Of a stretch of DNA of 64,000 bases, positions 8,880 through 17,985 are shown piece after piece. Origin of the DNA: Cyanomargarita calcarea GSE-NOS-MK-12-04C (GTDB taxonomy: Bacteria > Cyanobacteriota > Cyanobacteriia > Cyanobacteriales > Nostocaceae); contig JAHHGZ010000002.1 in the NCBI GenBank assembly GCA_019359595.1, positions 248,001 through 312,000 on the forward strand. The letters run 5' to 3'. Numbering within the stretch: position 1 is the first letter of the stretch; every line of letters begins with the position of its first letter. The notes under the pieces were generated by a model. That model saw only the letters and a program-made list of their open reading frames with translations, made no database searches and was not told the origin of the DNA. The position numbers were made by a program, and so were the translations under genes.

Positions 8880-9488
8880 ATGGCGTTAATAATTGGTAAT
8901 GATAGTGACAACCGTTTTAGAGGAACATCGGGTTCAGATACTATTCGAGGAAGAGATGGGAATGATATTCTTGAAGGTCTTGAAGACAATGACACGCTTT
9001 TAGGTGGCAAGAATGACGATTACCTTTTTGGAGGTCTGGGTTCTGATATCTTGTCTGGTGATGGAGATACATCAGCACTTAATCAACTTGAGAAGGGAAA
9101 TGACGTCCTAGTAGGTGGAGCGGGTACTGACACGCTGATTGCTTGGGGAGATGACATTCTCGTGGGAGGAGGTTCTAACCAATATAATGACCAGCTAATC
9201 AATAACTTGCAAAATGATCCGTTCAGCACTGCCATCACAGGAGACAAGCAGATGGATACTTTCGTCGCTGTCAACAAAGATGCTATTGGCTATACTTTGA
9301 CTATTGCAGATTACGAGGTTGGTATAGACAGGATTGACCTAAGCGGCTTTGGTGTTTTTGGTATTGGTGACTTCGCCGAAATCCAGGATAAGGGAAATTT
9401 CTTTGAAGCGAAGACTTTTGAAATTAATGGTGCAGAACTTGTACTGCGAATTAATGCCGATCCATCATCTCTAAATTATATCGGTTAA
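8880..9488 (+). CDS. Small RTX/hemolysin-type calcium-binding protein
   Basis: 202 residues. The N-terminal half carries glycine- and aspartate-rich nonapeptide repeats of the GGxGxDxL type (GTSGSDTIRGRDGNDILEG, GGLGSDILSGDGD, GGAGTDTLIAWGDD), which fold into a calcium-binding beta roll. The C-terminal half (TFVAVNKDAIGYTLTIADYEVGIDRIDLSGFG) matches the region that follows the repeats in many cyanobacterial RTX proteins. There is no N-terminal signal peptide, as expected for type I secretion from a C-terminal signal. No secretion genes are next to it. Role unknown; many cyanobacterial RTX proteins are surface or exoprotein components. Confidence 0.82.
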   Translation: MALIIGNDSDNRFRGTSGSDTIRGRDGNDILEGLEDNDTLLGGKNDDYLFGGLGSDILSGDGDTSALNQLEKGNDVLVGGAGTDTLIAWGDDILVGGGSNQYNDQLINNLQNDPFSTAITGDKQMDTFVAVNKDAIGYTLTIADYEVGIDRIDLSGFGVFGIGDFAEIQDKGNFFEAKTFEINGAELVLRINADPSSLNYIG

Positions 9489-9836
9489 GAAAGTCAATAT
9501 CAAGATTTTGGGTACATCAGTTATGGGGACACGGAAATACTGTGTTCCTATGACTTTGCGAATATGTTACTGTTAAAAACTTCAAGTAGGAAGCCAACAA
9601 ATTTCATCTGTAATGTGCCATTCATTACTTCATTGGCATGAACAATTAACTAAGCACCCTGTTGTCAAGAAACAGTCAAAATCAACACTTAATAAACAAA
9701 AAGCCGCGTAATTGTTCTTAGGCTTTAGGGGTTTTACTCAGTTTTAAAAATAACTGGGCTAATTTATGATGCCTAGTTTTTGTTGGCAAATAATTTACGC
9801 AAACACTTCTTTTTTGTCCAAAGTCCAGAAGAAATC
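9489..9836. other. Gene-free stretch between the RTX gene and the RND permease
   Basis: 348 nt between two genes that converge. I see no supported coding sequence. CAGTTTTAAAAATAACTG (9739-9756) could form a weak hairpin near the shared 3' ends. Confidence 0.5.
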
Positions 9837-12800
9837 TCAAAATCCAAACTTTTTCAGTTTTAGCCAACGCCAACTAAGTAAATCGTGCAATAAAGTATAA
9901 AAACAGGGAATAATAAATAGCGTCAGTACAGTAGCGATCGCCATTCCAAAGAAAACGACAATCCCCAAAGGCTGCAAAAACTCTGAACCTTCACCAATAC
10001 CTAAAGCCAGTGGGAAGAGTCCCAGAATGGTGGTGACTGTAGTCATCAGAATTGGGCGTAAGCGTTGAGGAGCGGCTTTGAGGATGGCTATTGTGCGAGT
10101 ACAATCTTCCTCTTCGCGAATTTGGTTCGCTGATTCCACCATCAAAATCCCCGCATTGACCACAATTCCTACCAGCAGCACCACACCAACAATCACCGTT
10201 GCACCGATAGCAGTTTTGGTGATATAAAGTCCGAAAATACCACCAGCGAATGCCAAAGGAATGGTAAATAAAATTACCAACGGGTCAATCAGCGAGTTGT
10301 ATTGGACAGCCATGACGACGAAGATTAAGAACGTCGCTAAGGCTCCTAAAGTTTTCAAAGCATCCTGAAGCTGCTGATTAGTCTCTTGGGCAGAACTAGG
10401 TATAATTGATACGCCATCAGGTAACTTTACGCTTTGGAGTACTTGATTCACTTCTGCGATGGCATCACCAAGACTAGCTCCCTCGCTGAGGTTGCCTGCA
10501 ATAATAAAAGCTTGACGTTGGTTTATTCGCTGCACCTCACCAGGTGCTTGACCTTCTTCAATGCGGGCAACATCTAAAAGGCGGATTAGTTGATTGTTTT
10601 GTGTAAACAGCGGTAATCGCTCTAGCTGGGAGGGACGCTCAATAGCTTCTTGATTCAACTGCACCCGGACATCAACTAAACGGTTACCACGTTGAATTTG
10701 TGTAGGAACTGAACCTTCAATCGCTGTCTGAATGGTGTCACCAATTTGTTGAGCTGTTAGTCCCAAAGCTGAAACTCTTTCCCAATCCGGACGAATTTGG
10801 ACTTCTGGTTGCCGGGGGTCAGCATCTGGTCGGAATCTCGCTAATGTTGCTTTTTCAGTCAAAGCTTGCAGCACGTCCGCACCTGCTTGTCGTAATTTTT
10901 GTTCATCCTCACCTTGCAAAATCACGTCAACTTCTGACCCTTGAGCTGGGGTATTACTCAAAATTAAACCCCGCACCTGACCGGGATTTAAGCGCAGCAG
11001 AATTCCTGCCAAGTTGAGTTTGTTGAATTCTGAAGTGACTTTTTTGACAAACGCTTCGACATCTTCACCCTGTTTCAGATTGATAGTGCTGTTTGCACGT
11101 AAAGGGTTTTCGGAAGTGGTGTTGCCAAACAGAGAACCGCCGACAGTTGTGAAAACATATTCAGTTTCTGGTTGTTTCAACAAAATCTCATCGACAGCTT
11201 GCATTACTTTTTGTGAAGTTGCCAAAGGTGTGCCGGGAGGAAACTGCGCTCTCAAATTGGCTTGTCCGGTACTGATGCGGGGTAGAATTTCTTGGGGAAT
11301 TTCACCAACCATGAACAGGGTGCCACCGCCTAGAATTGTTAAAGCCGCGACGACTACAAGTAAGCGATAGCGTAAAATTTTGGTTAAAAAGCTGCTGTAT
11401 ACTCGTGTAGCATCTTCAAAACGGCGATTGAACTGTTTGATTGGCCAAAATTCATTTATCCCACTAGACCAGCCAATTGCCAGCAATCGAGAACTCAGCA
11501 TCGGTACTGCTGTGACAGCGACAAGCAGAGAAGCGGCTACTGCAAAGGCAATTGTGAGAACCAGTTCATTAAATAGAAGTGATATAAATCCCCCAACTAA
11601 GAGGAATGGCGCTATAGATACCAAGTTGGCGGCAGTAGCTGCAATTAACGAGGATTCTACTTCTTGGGAAGAAGAGGTGGCACTCTCAATAAAGAATTTT
11701 TGATTTTCGATTTTCGATCGTCGCGTTTTCTTTTTCTCCCCATCTTGAACATTGGAAATTATCCCTGCTTTTTCGGAAATGTTCTCCAAAATCACAACTG
11801 ATGTATCAATTGCTTGACCAATTCCTAAAGTCAAACCTGCCAGACTGAATACATTTAAACTGAATCCGAACAATTTCATCAACGCGATCGCCGCCAAAGT
11901 ACACAGCGGAATTGCCAGACTGATAATAAATGTTTGTCTTATTGAACCCAAAAACAACAGTACTGCTGCTGCTGCTAACAATGCCCCAGAAACCGCTGAA
12001 AAGATAACATCATTTAAGGAATTGCGGATGAAGCGAGATTCATCGGTGGTCGGGGTCAGAACCATATCTGCTGGAATCAAACTGGATGAGCGCAATTGTT
12101 CAATTCGCCGCTTCACCGCATCTACAACCGTAATTGTGTTGGCATCGGGTTGTTTTTGAACCGACAATTTCACAGATGGCTTACGGTTCAGGTAAACAGA
12201 TACTCGCTCGTTTTGTGTGCCATCTATTACCTCAGCAAAGTCTCGCAGATAGACCCGACCTGTCGGCAAGGGATTATTCACGCTGGTGGAGGTCGAGTTT
12301 CCCCGTGCAACTTCAAAAGAGAGGTTTTCAATTTCCTTCGCATTTTGAAATCGGCCTACAGTGCGGGTTAAAGGCTCAGAATTTTCCCCCAAAATCCGAC
12401 CCCCAGAAATATCCTGGTTGCGGGCTGTTAATTCATCAAGTATGCTGTTTAACCCAATACCTAACGCTTGCAAGCGGTTTAAATCAACAAGGACTCGTAC
12501 TTCTTCTTCAGCCGCACCAGATACATCAACTGCAGCAACTCCCGGCACAACACTCAGTTCGCGGGATAATTCTTCATCAGCAAATACTCGTAAATCTTTA
12601 CCTTGCAGGGAGTCAGATGTCAAGGCCAGCTCGTAAACTGGTAATTGGGAGGGATCGAATTTAAATAAGCGTGGCTCCTCAATAGTGTCTGGCAGTTGTC
12701 CCCGACCTCGGTTAAAGGCAGCAGTAGCATCATTGAGCGCTTGGTCAATATCGCCTCCTGGTTGGAAAAATAAATCCAAGCTCACCTGTCCCTCACGAGT

Positions 12801-13076
12801 CCGAGAAAAAACTTGCACTACATTCTCCGTAGCGGATAAAGCTTCTTCCAGGGGTCTAGTAATTTCATCTACTGCGACTTCCGGTGAAATACCAGGTGCT
12901 TCTAGCCGCACCCCAATTCGGGGATAGGTAATTGCAGGCAGAAGATCCACTTGGATAGTCGTAAGAAAAAACACGCCAACGACAATCACCGCTATCGTGA
13001 GCATCAGCGTCCCAATGTGTTGGCGAATAGCGATTGCGCTAATACTAAATCCGCTACCTTTATTAATTTGCTCCAT
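9837..13076 (-). CDS. RND family efflux transporter, inner-membrane permease (HAE1/AcrB type)
   Basis: 1079 residues, the usual length for a 12-helix RND pump. The N terminus (SAIAIRQHIGTLMLTIAVIVVGVFFLTTIQVDLLPAITYP) contains the first helix and the P-x-I-TYP motif. Helices 2-6 include SLAGLTLGIGQAIDTSVVILENI, where the aspartate is the proton-relay residue, and the C-terminal half repeats the pattern with GVVLLVGIVVNAGILMVESANQIREEE. A hydrophilic block near residues 445-462 (KKKTRRSKIENQKFF) is encoded by GATTTTC heptamers at 11702-11715 and looks like an STRR insert in a cytoplasmic loop. The adaptor gene lies 162 nt upstream on the same strand; no TolC-type gene is nearby. Substrate unknown. 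Confidence 0.93.
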   Translation of the reverse strand: MEQINKGSGFSISAIAIRQHIGTLMLTIAVIVVGVFFLTTIQVDLLPAITYPRIGVRLEAPGISPEVAVDEITRPLEEALSATENVVQVFSRTREGQVSLDLFFQPGGDIDQALNDATAAFNRGRGQLPDTIEEPRLFKFDPSQLPVYELALTSDSLQGKDLRVFADEELSRELSVVPGVAAVDVSGAAEEEVRVLVDLNRLQALGIGLNSILDELTARNQDISGGRILGENSEPLTRTVGRFQNAKEIENLSFEVARGNSTSTSVNNPLPTGRVYLRDFAEVIDGTQNERVSVYLNRKPSVKLSVQKQPDANTITVVDAVKRRIEQLRSSSLIPADMVLTPTTDESRFIRNSLNDVIFSAVSGALLAAAAVLLFLGSIRQTFIISLAIPLCTLAAIALMKLFGFSLNVFSLAGLTLGIGQAIDTSVVILENISEKAGIISNVQDGEKKKTRRSKIENQKFFIESATSSSQEVESSLIAATAANLVSIAPFLLVGGFISLLFNELVLTIAFAVAASLLVAVTAVPMLSSRLLAIGWSSGINEFWPIKQFNRRFEDATRVYSSFLTKILRYRLLVVVAALTILGGGTLFMVGEIPQEILPRISTGQANLRAQFPPGTPLATSQKVMQAVDEILLKQPETEYVFTTVGGSLFGNTTSENPLRANSTINLKQGEDVEAFVKKVTSEFNKLNLAGILLRLNPGQVRGLILSNTPAQGSEVDVILQGEDEQKLRQAGADVLQALTEKATLARFRPDADPRQPEVQIRPDWERVSALGLTAQQIGDTIQTAIEGSVPTQIQRGNRLVDVRVQLNQEAIERPSQLERLPLFTQNNQLIRLLDVARIEEGQAPGEVQRINQRQAFIIAGNLSEGASLGDAIAEVNQVLQSVKLPDGVSIIPSSAQETNQQLQDALKTLGALATFLIFVVMAVQYNSLIDPLVILFTIPLAFAGGIFGLYITKTAIGATVIVGVVLLVGIVVNAGILMVESANQIREEEDCTRTIAILKAAPQRLRPILMTTVTTILGLFPLALGIGEGSEFLQPLGIVVFFGMAIATVLTLFIIPCFYTLLHDLLSWRWLKLKKFGF
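11694..11722. repeat. Heptamer repeat inside the RND permease gene
   Basis: Two GATTTTC units and a decayed third lie in frame within the permease coding sequence and encode SKIENQK. The same peptide type arises from heptamers in the adaptor gene. Confidence 0.6.
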
Positions 13077-13238
13077 CCCCTCTGTTCCTCTGCTTTTCTG
13101 GTGCGGTTAATTAAATAGGACTTAAAGGCAAAAACTCTCTTAAACTCTTATTCCTACCGAAACTCCAGGCTTACTTGGCGGTTAATTAAATCAAAGTTTC
13201 TGGCAATTTCGGCGTAAGTCCTTACTGAATCTAAAAGC

Positions 13239-14555
13239 CTAAGTTTTCTCAGAAAGAATCGACAGCCGTACAGTTTCCCCATCTTTCAATGGCTTACCGC
13301 TTTGCACCACATAAGATTCTCCCGGTTGCAAGCCAGATAAAATTTCCACCTTGCCATCAGCACGAGAGCCAAGCCTTACCGATCTAGCAGTAACCGTCGG
13401 CTTACCCCCAACATCTCTGACTACAAATAACGTCTGATTATTTTGGATTTTGGATTTTGGATTTTGGCTTGAACTATCCCCACCTGTTCCCTGAAAAGCT
13501 GTCTGTGGAACAACTACCCGTTGTTGTACTGAACTTTGAAAATTCACTCGGGCTAAAAGTCCGCTACCAATTTTCCCACCACCGTTAGGAATAACCACTT
13601 CCACTGGTACCAACCGAGCAGTTGCATCGGCAGTCGGAGAAATCCGTGCCACTCGTCCAATTAAACTTTCATTGGGGAAGGCATCTAATCGCACTTGTAC
13701 AGATTGCCCAACAGCAATTTTTGCCAGTTCTAATTCAGAAACTTGCACCACCACTTTCACACGACTGAAGTCACCAATTTTTAAGACTTCCCCACCTGGT
13801 TGCACTAGATTTCCCGGTTCTGTAACTTTTTCTGTGACTATACCAGTGATGGGAGATTTTAACTGAGCGTAGGATCTGCGCTCCTTAGCTTGTGCCACTA
13901 CCGCTTGTTGGGCGCTGAATCTACCTTGTGCCGCAGCGACTGCCTGCTGTTCTGTACGCACTTGCTCCGTAGCAGCACGTAGGGCTTGAGTAGCTGTTCT
14001 TGCTTCGGTGCGAGCTTGTTCGGCGGATTGTAGGGCGATCGCTCCTTCTTTTAATAATTTGTCCTGTCTGGTAGCATCATTTGTGGCTTGTACTACCTCT
14101 AACCGCGCTTGTTCGACTAGAGCGCGAGCGTTACTTACCTGAGTTGTTGCCCTTGCGATTTCTGACTTCAAGGCTGCAAGTTCTGAAGTCGCTTGATTTA
14201 ATGCAGTCAACAGCAGAGCATCATCCAACTGTCCGACGATTTGCCCGATTTTGGCACTATCCCCCACATCCAGCTTTAAATCCAGCAACTTTCCTTCCAC
14301 TTGCGATCGCACTGAGACAATCCGGAATGGCGCACTAGTACCTGTATATTCTAGCTGTGCTTGCAATGAGCCTGTCCGAGCAATTGCCACATCAACGGGT
14401 GTTGCTCCTTGACGTTCTGGTTGTGCTTGGGCTGCTTCTTTTTCAGGAGAACTGCAACTAACAGTTAGTAGCCCAATACCCAGAAAAAAAGCAATAAATG
14501 ATGCTTCACTTGAGACTTTTATCAGTTTATGCGGCTTATTTACGTCCAAAATCAT
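13239..14555 (-). CDS. RND efflux periplasmic adaptor subunit (membrane fusion lipoprotein)
   Basis: 438 residues. A lipoprotein signal is seen at the N terminus: a hydrophobic stretch SFIAFFLGIGLLTVSC with Cys at about residue 34. The order is the usual one: lipoyl-half (VRSQVEGKLLDLKLDVGDSAKIGQIVGQLDD), a long alpha-helical hairpin rich in Ala/Gln/Arg, second lipoyl-half (QLKSPITGIVTEKVTEPGNLVQPGGEVLKIGD), beta-barrel and membrane-proximal domain. It bridges the permease and an outer-membrane channel. Around residues 365-372 (SQNPKSKIQNN) an array of TTTTGGA heptamers is read as protein. The permease gene follows after 162 nt, so they probably form an operon. Confidence 0.92.
   Translation of the reverse strand: MILDVNKPHKLIKVSSEASFIAFFLGIGLLTVSCSSPEKEAAQAQPERQGATPVDVAIARTGSLQAQLEYTGTSAPFRIVSVRSQVEGKLLDLKLDVGDSAKIGQIVGQLDDALLLTALNQATSELAALKSEIARATTQVSNARALVEQARLEVVQATNDATRQDKLLKEGAIALQSAEQARTEARTATQALRAATEQVRTEQQAVAAAQGRFSAQQAVVAQAKERRSYAQLKSPITGIVTEKVTEPGNLVQPGGEVLKIGDFSRVKVVVQVSELELAKIAVGQSVQVRLDAFPNESLIGRVARISPTADATARLVPVEVVIPNGGGKIGSGLLARVNFQSSVQQRVVVPQTAFQGTGGDSSSQNPKSKIQNNQTLFVVRDVGGKPTVTARSVRLGSRADGKVEILSGLQPGESYVVQSGKPLKDGETVRLSILSEKT
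13441..13468. repeat. TTTTGGA heptamer array inside the RND adaptor gene
   Basis: Three perfect TTTTGGA units and a fourth with one change lie in frame in the adaptor coding sequence and encode a QNPKSKIQN peptide. This is an intergenic-type STRR inside a gene. Confidence 0.8.
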
Positions 14556-15044
14556 TCCTAAATTCTCCTAGAAGGGCGGTTTTGGGCTAAAATAGCCGTT
14601 TATTAACAACTTTCATACACAAACTGACAGTTTGCCAAAGTAATAACTAAAGTCAGATATTTGATCCTAAAAAATATATGGTATCAAAAACTACTTTTTT
14701 TTTAACAAAATTAATGCAATTCCGCTGGCGCACAAGCCAACAATCTGGTAATGAACGATCCGAAATGTAAACTTAGTATAAATATTTTTAACTTACTTTG
14801 TGTCTGTCGCAAGGTAGAAGACTTCCTATTCCCCAAAAATTGGGCTTTTCCTCCATCAGTTAGAGGGAGCCAAAATATCAAGAGCGTTCATTTCTTTCTC
14901 AGCTAATTAATTATTCGTAGCAAAAACCCTAGCTTTTCTTTACAAAAAACTCATATTAAGAAAATTTAAGATAATTTGCCTTTTTGTAGGTTGTAACATA
15001 TATGGAATGGTTGATTACTAACGCTATAGTGAGGATGGTTAAGA
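14556..15044. other. Divergent intergenic region between RND adaptor and bilin lyase genes
   Basis: 489 nt that must hold the promoters of both flanking genes. GGCTAAAATAGCC (14585-14597) is a small palindrome next to the adaptor start, a possible operator. I could not find a convincing NtcA site. No supported coding sequence. Confidence 0.4.
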
Positions 15045-15584
15045 GTGGCATCACCAGTAAAAGTTGCACAGACAACCGAAGAATCGCAGCTTGCGGAATT
15101 TTTTCAAGAATCAGTGGGGAATTGGCGATCTGAACGACGCTATTACACCCTACCCGAGGGAGAAACGAAGGAAATGGTAAGTATTGTTACCATCCGTTAT
15201 TTAGAGTCTGGTTGCGAAGAATTGCTGCTTCTAGCACAGATGCACAATTTAGCAGATTCTTCGAGTTTGATTTGTGGTGCCCAAGTAACCTGGGAAAGTG
15301 CAGATTCAGCCACGGGAAGGAAAGAGTCGAAAGGTTCAACATTGTTTGGCGCATTGGGAAATATTTTGTATCGCGACCGTGGTTTCGCCACATCCAAACC
15401 TGTCACTGCTCAATATTATTTCCCCAATGGAAAAACTCTCTGTTTGCGGACAGAGTACAACAACTCGGTATTTGAAGAGGAGCTAAAGTTAGTTGGCAGC
15501 AAATATCGCACTCGCCAAACAATAATTTCCCGTGCTGGCGAGCAGTTGATGATTGGTCAATATCTGGAAAAAAGAATTGATTAG
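15045..15584 (+). CDS. Phycobiliprotein lyase of the CpcS/CpeS family (CpcU-like)
   Basis: 179 residues. These lipocalin-fold lyases attach phycocyanobilin or phycoerythrobilin to cysteine in phycobiliproteins. The protein has the family's short start (EFFQESVGNWRSERRYYTL), a central region with GSTLFG and the conserved end FEEELKLVGSKYRTRQTIISRAGEQ followed by MIGQYLEKRI. The tail is closer to what I recall for CpcU-type members than for CpcS itself. The only start in frame is GTG at 15045, with GAGGA about 10 nt before it. No phycobiliprotein genes are nearby, common for lyases. Family call is firm; target site is not known. Confidence 0.82.
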   Translation: MASPVKVAQTTEESQLAEFFQESVGNWRSERRYYTLPEGETKEMVSIVTIRYLESGCEELLLLAQMHNLADSSSLICGAQVTWESADSATGRKESKGSTLFGALGNILYRDRGFATSKPVTAQYYFPNGKTLCLRTEYNNSVFEEELKLVGSKYRTRQTIISRAGEQLMIGQYLEKRID

Positions 15585-15594
15585 GAGTTGCCAG

Positions 15595-15801
15595 TTAGGG
15601 ATTAGAGGAGGTTTCATATTTCTTCTTCCATGACTCTTCTAATATCTGAATTTGCTTGCGACGAACCGCAGACCGATATTTTTTATAAATACAAATACTT
15701 AAAATAATAAGTATCGGAAAACAGATGGTACTTATCGCCATTAGTGTATTTGTCTGGTGATAAGAGCTAGCAGTTTGCTGGTTAGCTTTATATATTTCCA
15801 T
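15595..15801 (-). CDS. Small single-span membrane protein, unknown
   Basis: 68 residues. One hydrophobic helix of about 20 residues (LMAISTICFPILIILSICIY) is followed at once by a strongly basic stretch (KKYRSAVRRKQIQ) and a soluble tail, giving a predicted N-out, C-in topology. AGGA lies about 10 nt before the ATG. I do not recognise the family. It converges with the lyase gene, whose stop is 11 nt away. It could be a spurious frame, but the clean membrane topology and ribosome binding site favour a real gene. Confidence 0.5.
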   Translation of the reverse strand: MEIYKANQQTASSYHQTNTLMAISTICFPILIILSICIYKKYRSAVRRKQIQILEESWKKKYETSSNP

Positions 15802-16287
15802 AATTAGAAATCCTGGTTGTACAGAAGTTAGGGTATAGCAGCCAAAAAAAAGCTTTCCAACTGATGGAAAGTTACAAAATTTTTCTCTAGCTATGGTTAC
15901 CTAACTTGTAATAGATGTGGTTGAATCTAACTTATGCAGTGTTGTCGTTAGGGTTATTTTTCAGATGACCGCCTCCTTGTCACCGCTGTAGGCGATCGCT
16001 CGTGGTTTACCTGTCTACTTAGCAATGAATGGATAAGTTTGGCAAGGTTTTTGCAGCGCTCCTTTTCTCTTGACATTCCTTCCGAGGGAATTGCGATCGC
16101 ACTGTTTGGACAACAGATGTGTAGCTTAACATCGTCAGCTCGTATGGTAATCGGAAAACTGCTTTTTATTTGGAGTCCAATATACTGCATTGACTTGGTC
16201 TGACTGTATTTGATATAAATTTTGCTCTTGAACGTGGGAAAGATAACTCTAGGAAACCACTAAAGATATCGATAAAGAGTAAAATCT
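15802..16287. other. Intergenic stretch with a hairpin, no supported gene
   Basis: 486 nt. CTTTCC/GGAAAG (about 15852-15872) form a small hairpin flanked by partly complementary AGTTAGGGTATAGC and GCTATGGTTACCTAACT (15827-15907). Two GCGATCGC-type HIP1 sites are present (about 15991 and 16094). A 78-codon frame here is not credible. Confidence 0.45.
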
Positions 16288-17985
16288 ATGAATCCAGTTA
16301 AAATTGAAGCAAACCAATATCCACTTCATAAAGTATTTGGAAACGATTTTGTCTTTACTATTCCCTTATATCAGCGTCCTTATGGTTGGGAAAAGGAACA
16401 AGCTAGCGAACTATTAGACGATTTGATTACAGCTTTGGGAGATAGTGACGAAGCAATTGAGGATATTAACCCCTATTTTTTGGGAACTGTTGTACTGATT
16501 AAGGAAGATAAACCAGATGCTCAAGTGGTAGATGGTCAACAGCGTTTGACTACACTGACAATACTTTTAGCTGCTTTACGCTCATCTTTATCTATAAAGG
16601 AACAACATAAACTATCTAAATATCTATATCAAGAAGCTGATTTTTTAGAAGTAAGTCATAGTGCCTACCGTTTAAATTTACGCGAACGAGATAGAGATTT
16701 TTTTCAAAAATATATTCAGGATGAATGTGATGTATTGAAACTAAAAGAATTAAGTGATGCCAAACTCACAGACAGTTGTTTGCATATAAAGGAAAATGCT
16801 TTATTGTTTGTAGATAAGCTTCAAGAATTATCTGAGTTTCAGCGTCTTCGTCTCGCTTCTTTCATTCTGACACGTTCTTTTATAGTTGTCGTCTCTACTC
16901 CAGATATAGAATCTTCTTACCGAATATTTTCTGTTATAAATAATCGCGGACTAGATTTATCACATGCAGATATTATCAAAGCGGAAATAATTGGCGTAAT
17001 TTCTGTAGATAAACAAGACAAATATAGTAAAAAATGGGAAGAGATAGAAGAAAAGCTAGGACAAGAAGATTTCAAAAGCTTATTTTCTCATATCCGAATG
17101 ATTCACGATAAAAATAAACCTCGTGAAGGAATACTCAAGGAATTTTATAAATGCGTTAAGCCTAGTCCTACCGAATATCCACAAGAGTTTATTGATAAAA
17201 TTCTAATTCCTTTGGCTGATGCTTTTGATGATATTAAAAATAAACAATACAAAAGTATAAAGCTAGCAGAAAAGGTAAATCAAAGTTTTAAGTGGTTAGG
17301 TATGATAGATAATTCTGACTGGATACCAGCAGCAATTTTGTATCTTTCTAAGAATTATTCTAAACCAGAATTATTAGTAAAATTTTTCACAGATTTAGAC
17401 CGACTTGCTTCTGCACTAATGATTTTGAGAGCTAATAATAATCAGCGTGTAGAACGTTATAGCTTATTGCTCAAAGCTATTGAGACAGAAGAAGATTTAT
17501 TTGTACCTGATTCACCACTACAATTAAAAGAATCGGAAAAAAGTAATATTTTGCAAGTTCTCGATGGTGACTTGTATTCAATGAAGAAAATTAGACTTTA
17601 TATTTTGCTACGCTTAGATGCATTCCTCTCAGAAGCTGAAGTTGTTTACTTTTTCCCGAATATCACTGTTGAACACGTACTTCCACAAAATCCAGCTTCT
17701 AAAAGTGAATGGTTGAAAAACTTTCCTAATCAGGAAGAACGTAATAAATATGTTCATCGTTTAGGAAATTTAGTCTTACTTTCTCGCTATAAAAATAGCT
17801 CGGCACAAAACTATGATTTTGAAGTCAAAAAAACTAAGTATTTCACAACTGAGACAGGGATTTCCCCTTTTGCACTCACAACTCAAGTGCTAACACAAAA
17901 TAAATGGACACCAGAAGTCATTGAACAACGGCAGAAACATCTCATTGATAAACTTAAGCAACTTTGGCGTTTAGACATTGGATAA
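16288..17985 (+). CDS. DUF262 and DUF1524 (HNH-like) domain protein, GmrSD-type
   Basis: 565 residues. The N-terminal DUF262 domain has the ParB-like nucleotide-binding marks IPLYQRPYGWEKEQASELLDDL (IPxYQRxYxW) and VVDGQQRLTTLTILL (DGQQR). The C-terminal DUF1524 domain has the HNH-like motif TVEHVLPQNP, followed by HRLGNLVLLSRYKNSSAQN and a Lys/Asn-rich end. This architecture is shared with GmrSD modification-dependent nucleases, BrxU and SspE-like phage-defence proteins; those cleave modified or phosphorothioate-marked phage DNA in an NTP-dependent way. The gene stands alone, with no methylase or Dnd/Ssp/BREX neighbours, so a type IV-like restriction role is an inference. It is A/T-richer than nearby housekeeping genes, consistent with transfer. 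Confidence 0.88.
   Translation: MNPVKIEANQYPLHKVFGNDFVFTIPLYQRPYGWEKEQASELLDDLITALGDSDEAIEDINPYFLGTVVLIKEDKPDAQVVDGQQRLTTLTILLAALRSSLSIKEQHKLSKYLYQEADFLEVSHSAYRLNLRERDRDFFQKYIQDECDVLKLKELSDAKLTDSCLHIKENALLFVDKLQELSEFQRLRLASFILTRSFIVVVSTPDIESSYRIFSVINNRGLDLSHADIIKAEIIGVISVDKQDKYSKKWEEIEEKLGQEDFKSLFSHIRMIHDKNKPREGILKEFYKCVKPSPTEYPQEFIDKILIPLADAFDDIKNKQYKSIKLAEKVNQSFKWLGMIDNSDWIPAAILYLSKNYSKPELLVKFFTDLDRLASALMILRANNNQRVERYSLLLKAIETEEDLFVPDSPLQLKESEKSNILQVLDGDLYSMKKIRLYILLRLDAFLSEAEVVYFFPNITVEHVLPQNPASKSEWLKNFPNQEERNKYVHRLGNLVLLSRYKNSSAQNYDFEVKKTKYFTTETGISPFALTTQVLTQNKWTPEVIEQRQKHLIDKLKQLWRLDIG

Noticed and set aside
5867-9488. Idea that the two glycosyltransferases and the RTX protein form one biosynthetic cluster
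   Set aside because: Gaps of 814 and 171 nt, no other polysaccharide genes and no secretion genes; only same-strand proximity supports it.
15954-16190. 78-codon minus-strand frame
   Set aside because: No conserved features, no ribosome binding site, and it crosses two HIP1 sites; composition is unlike a real protein.
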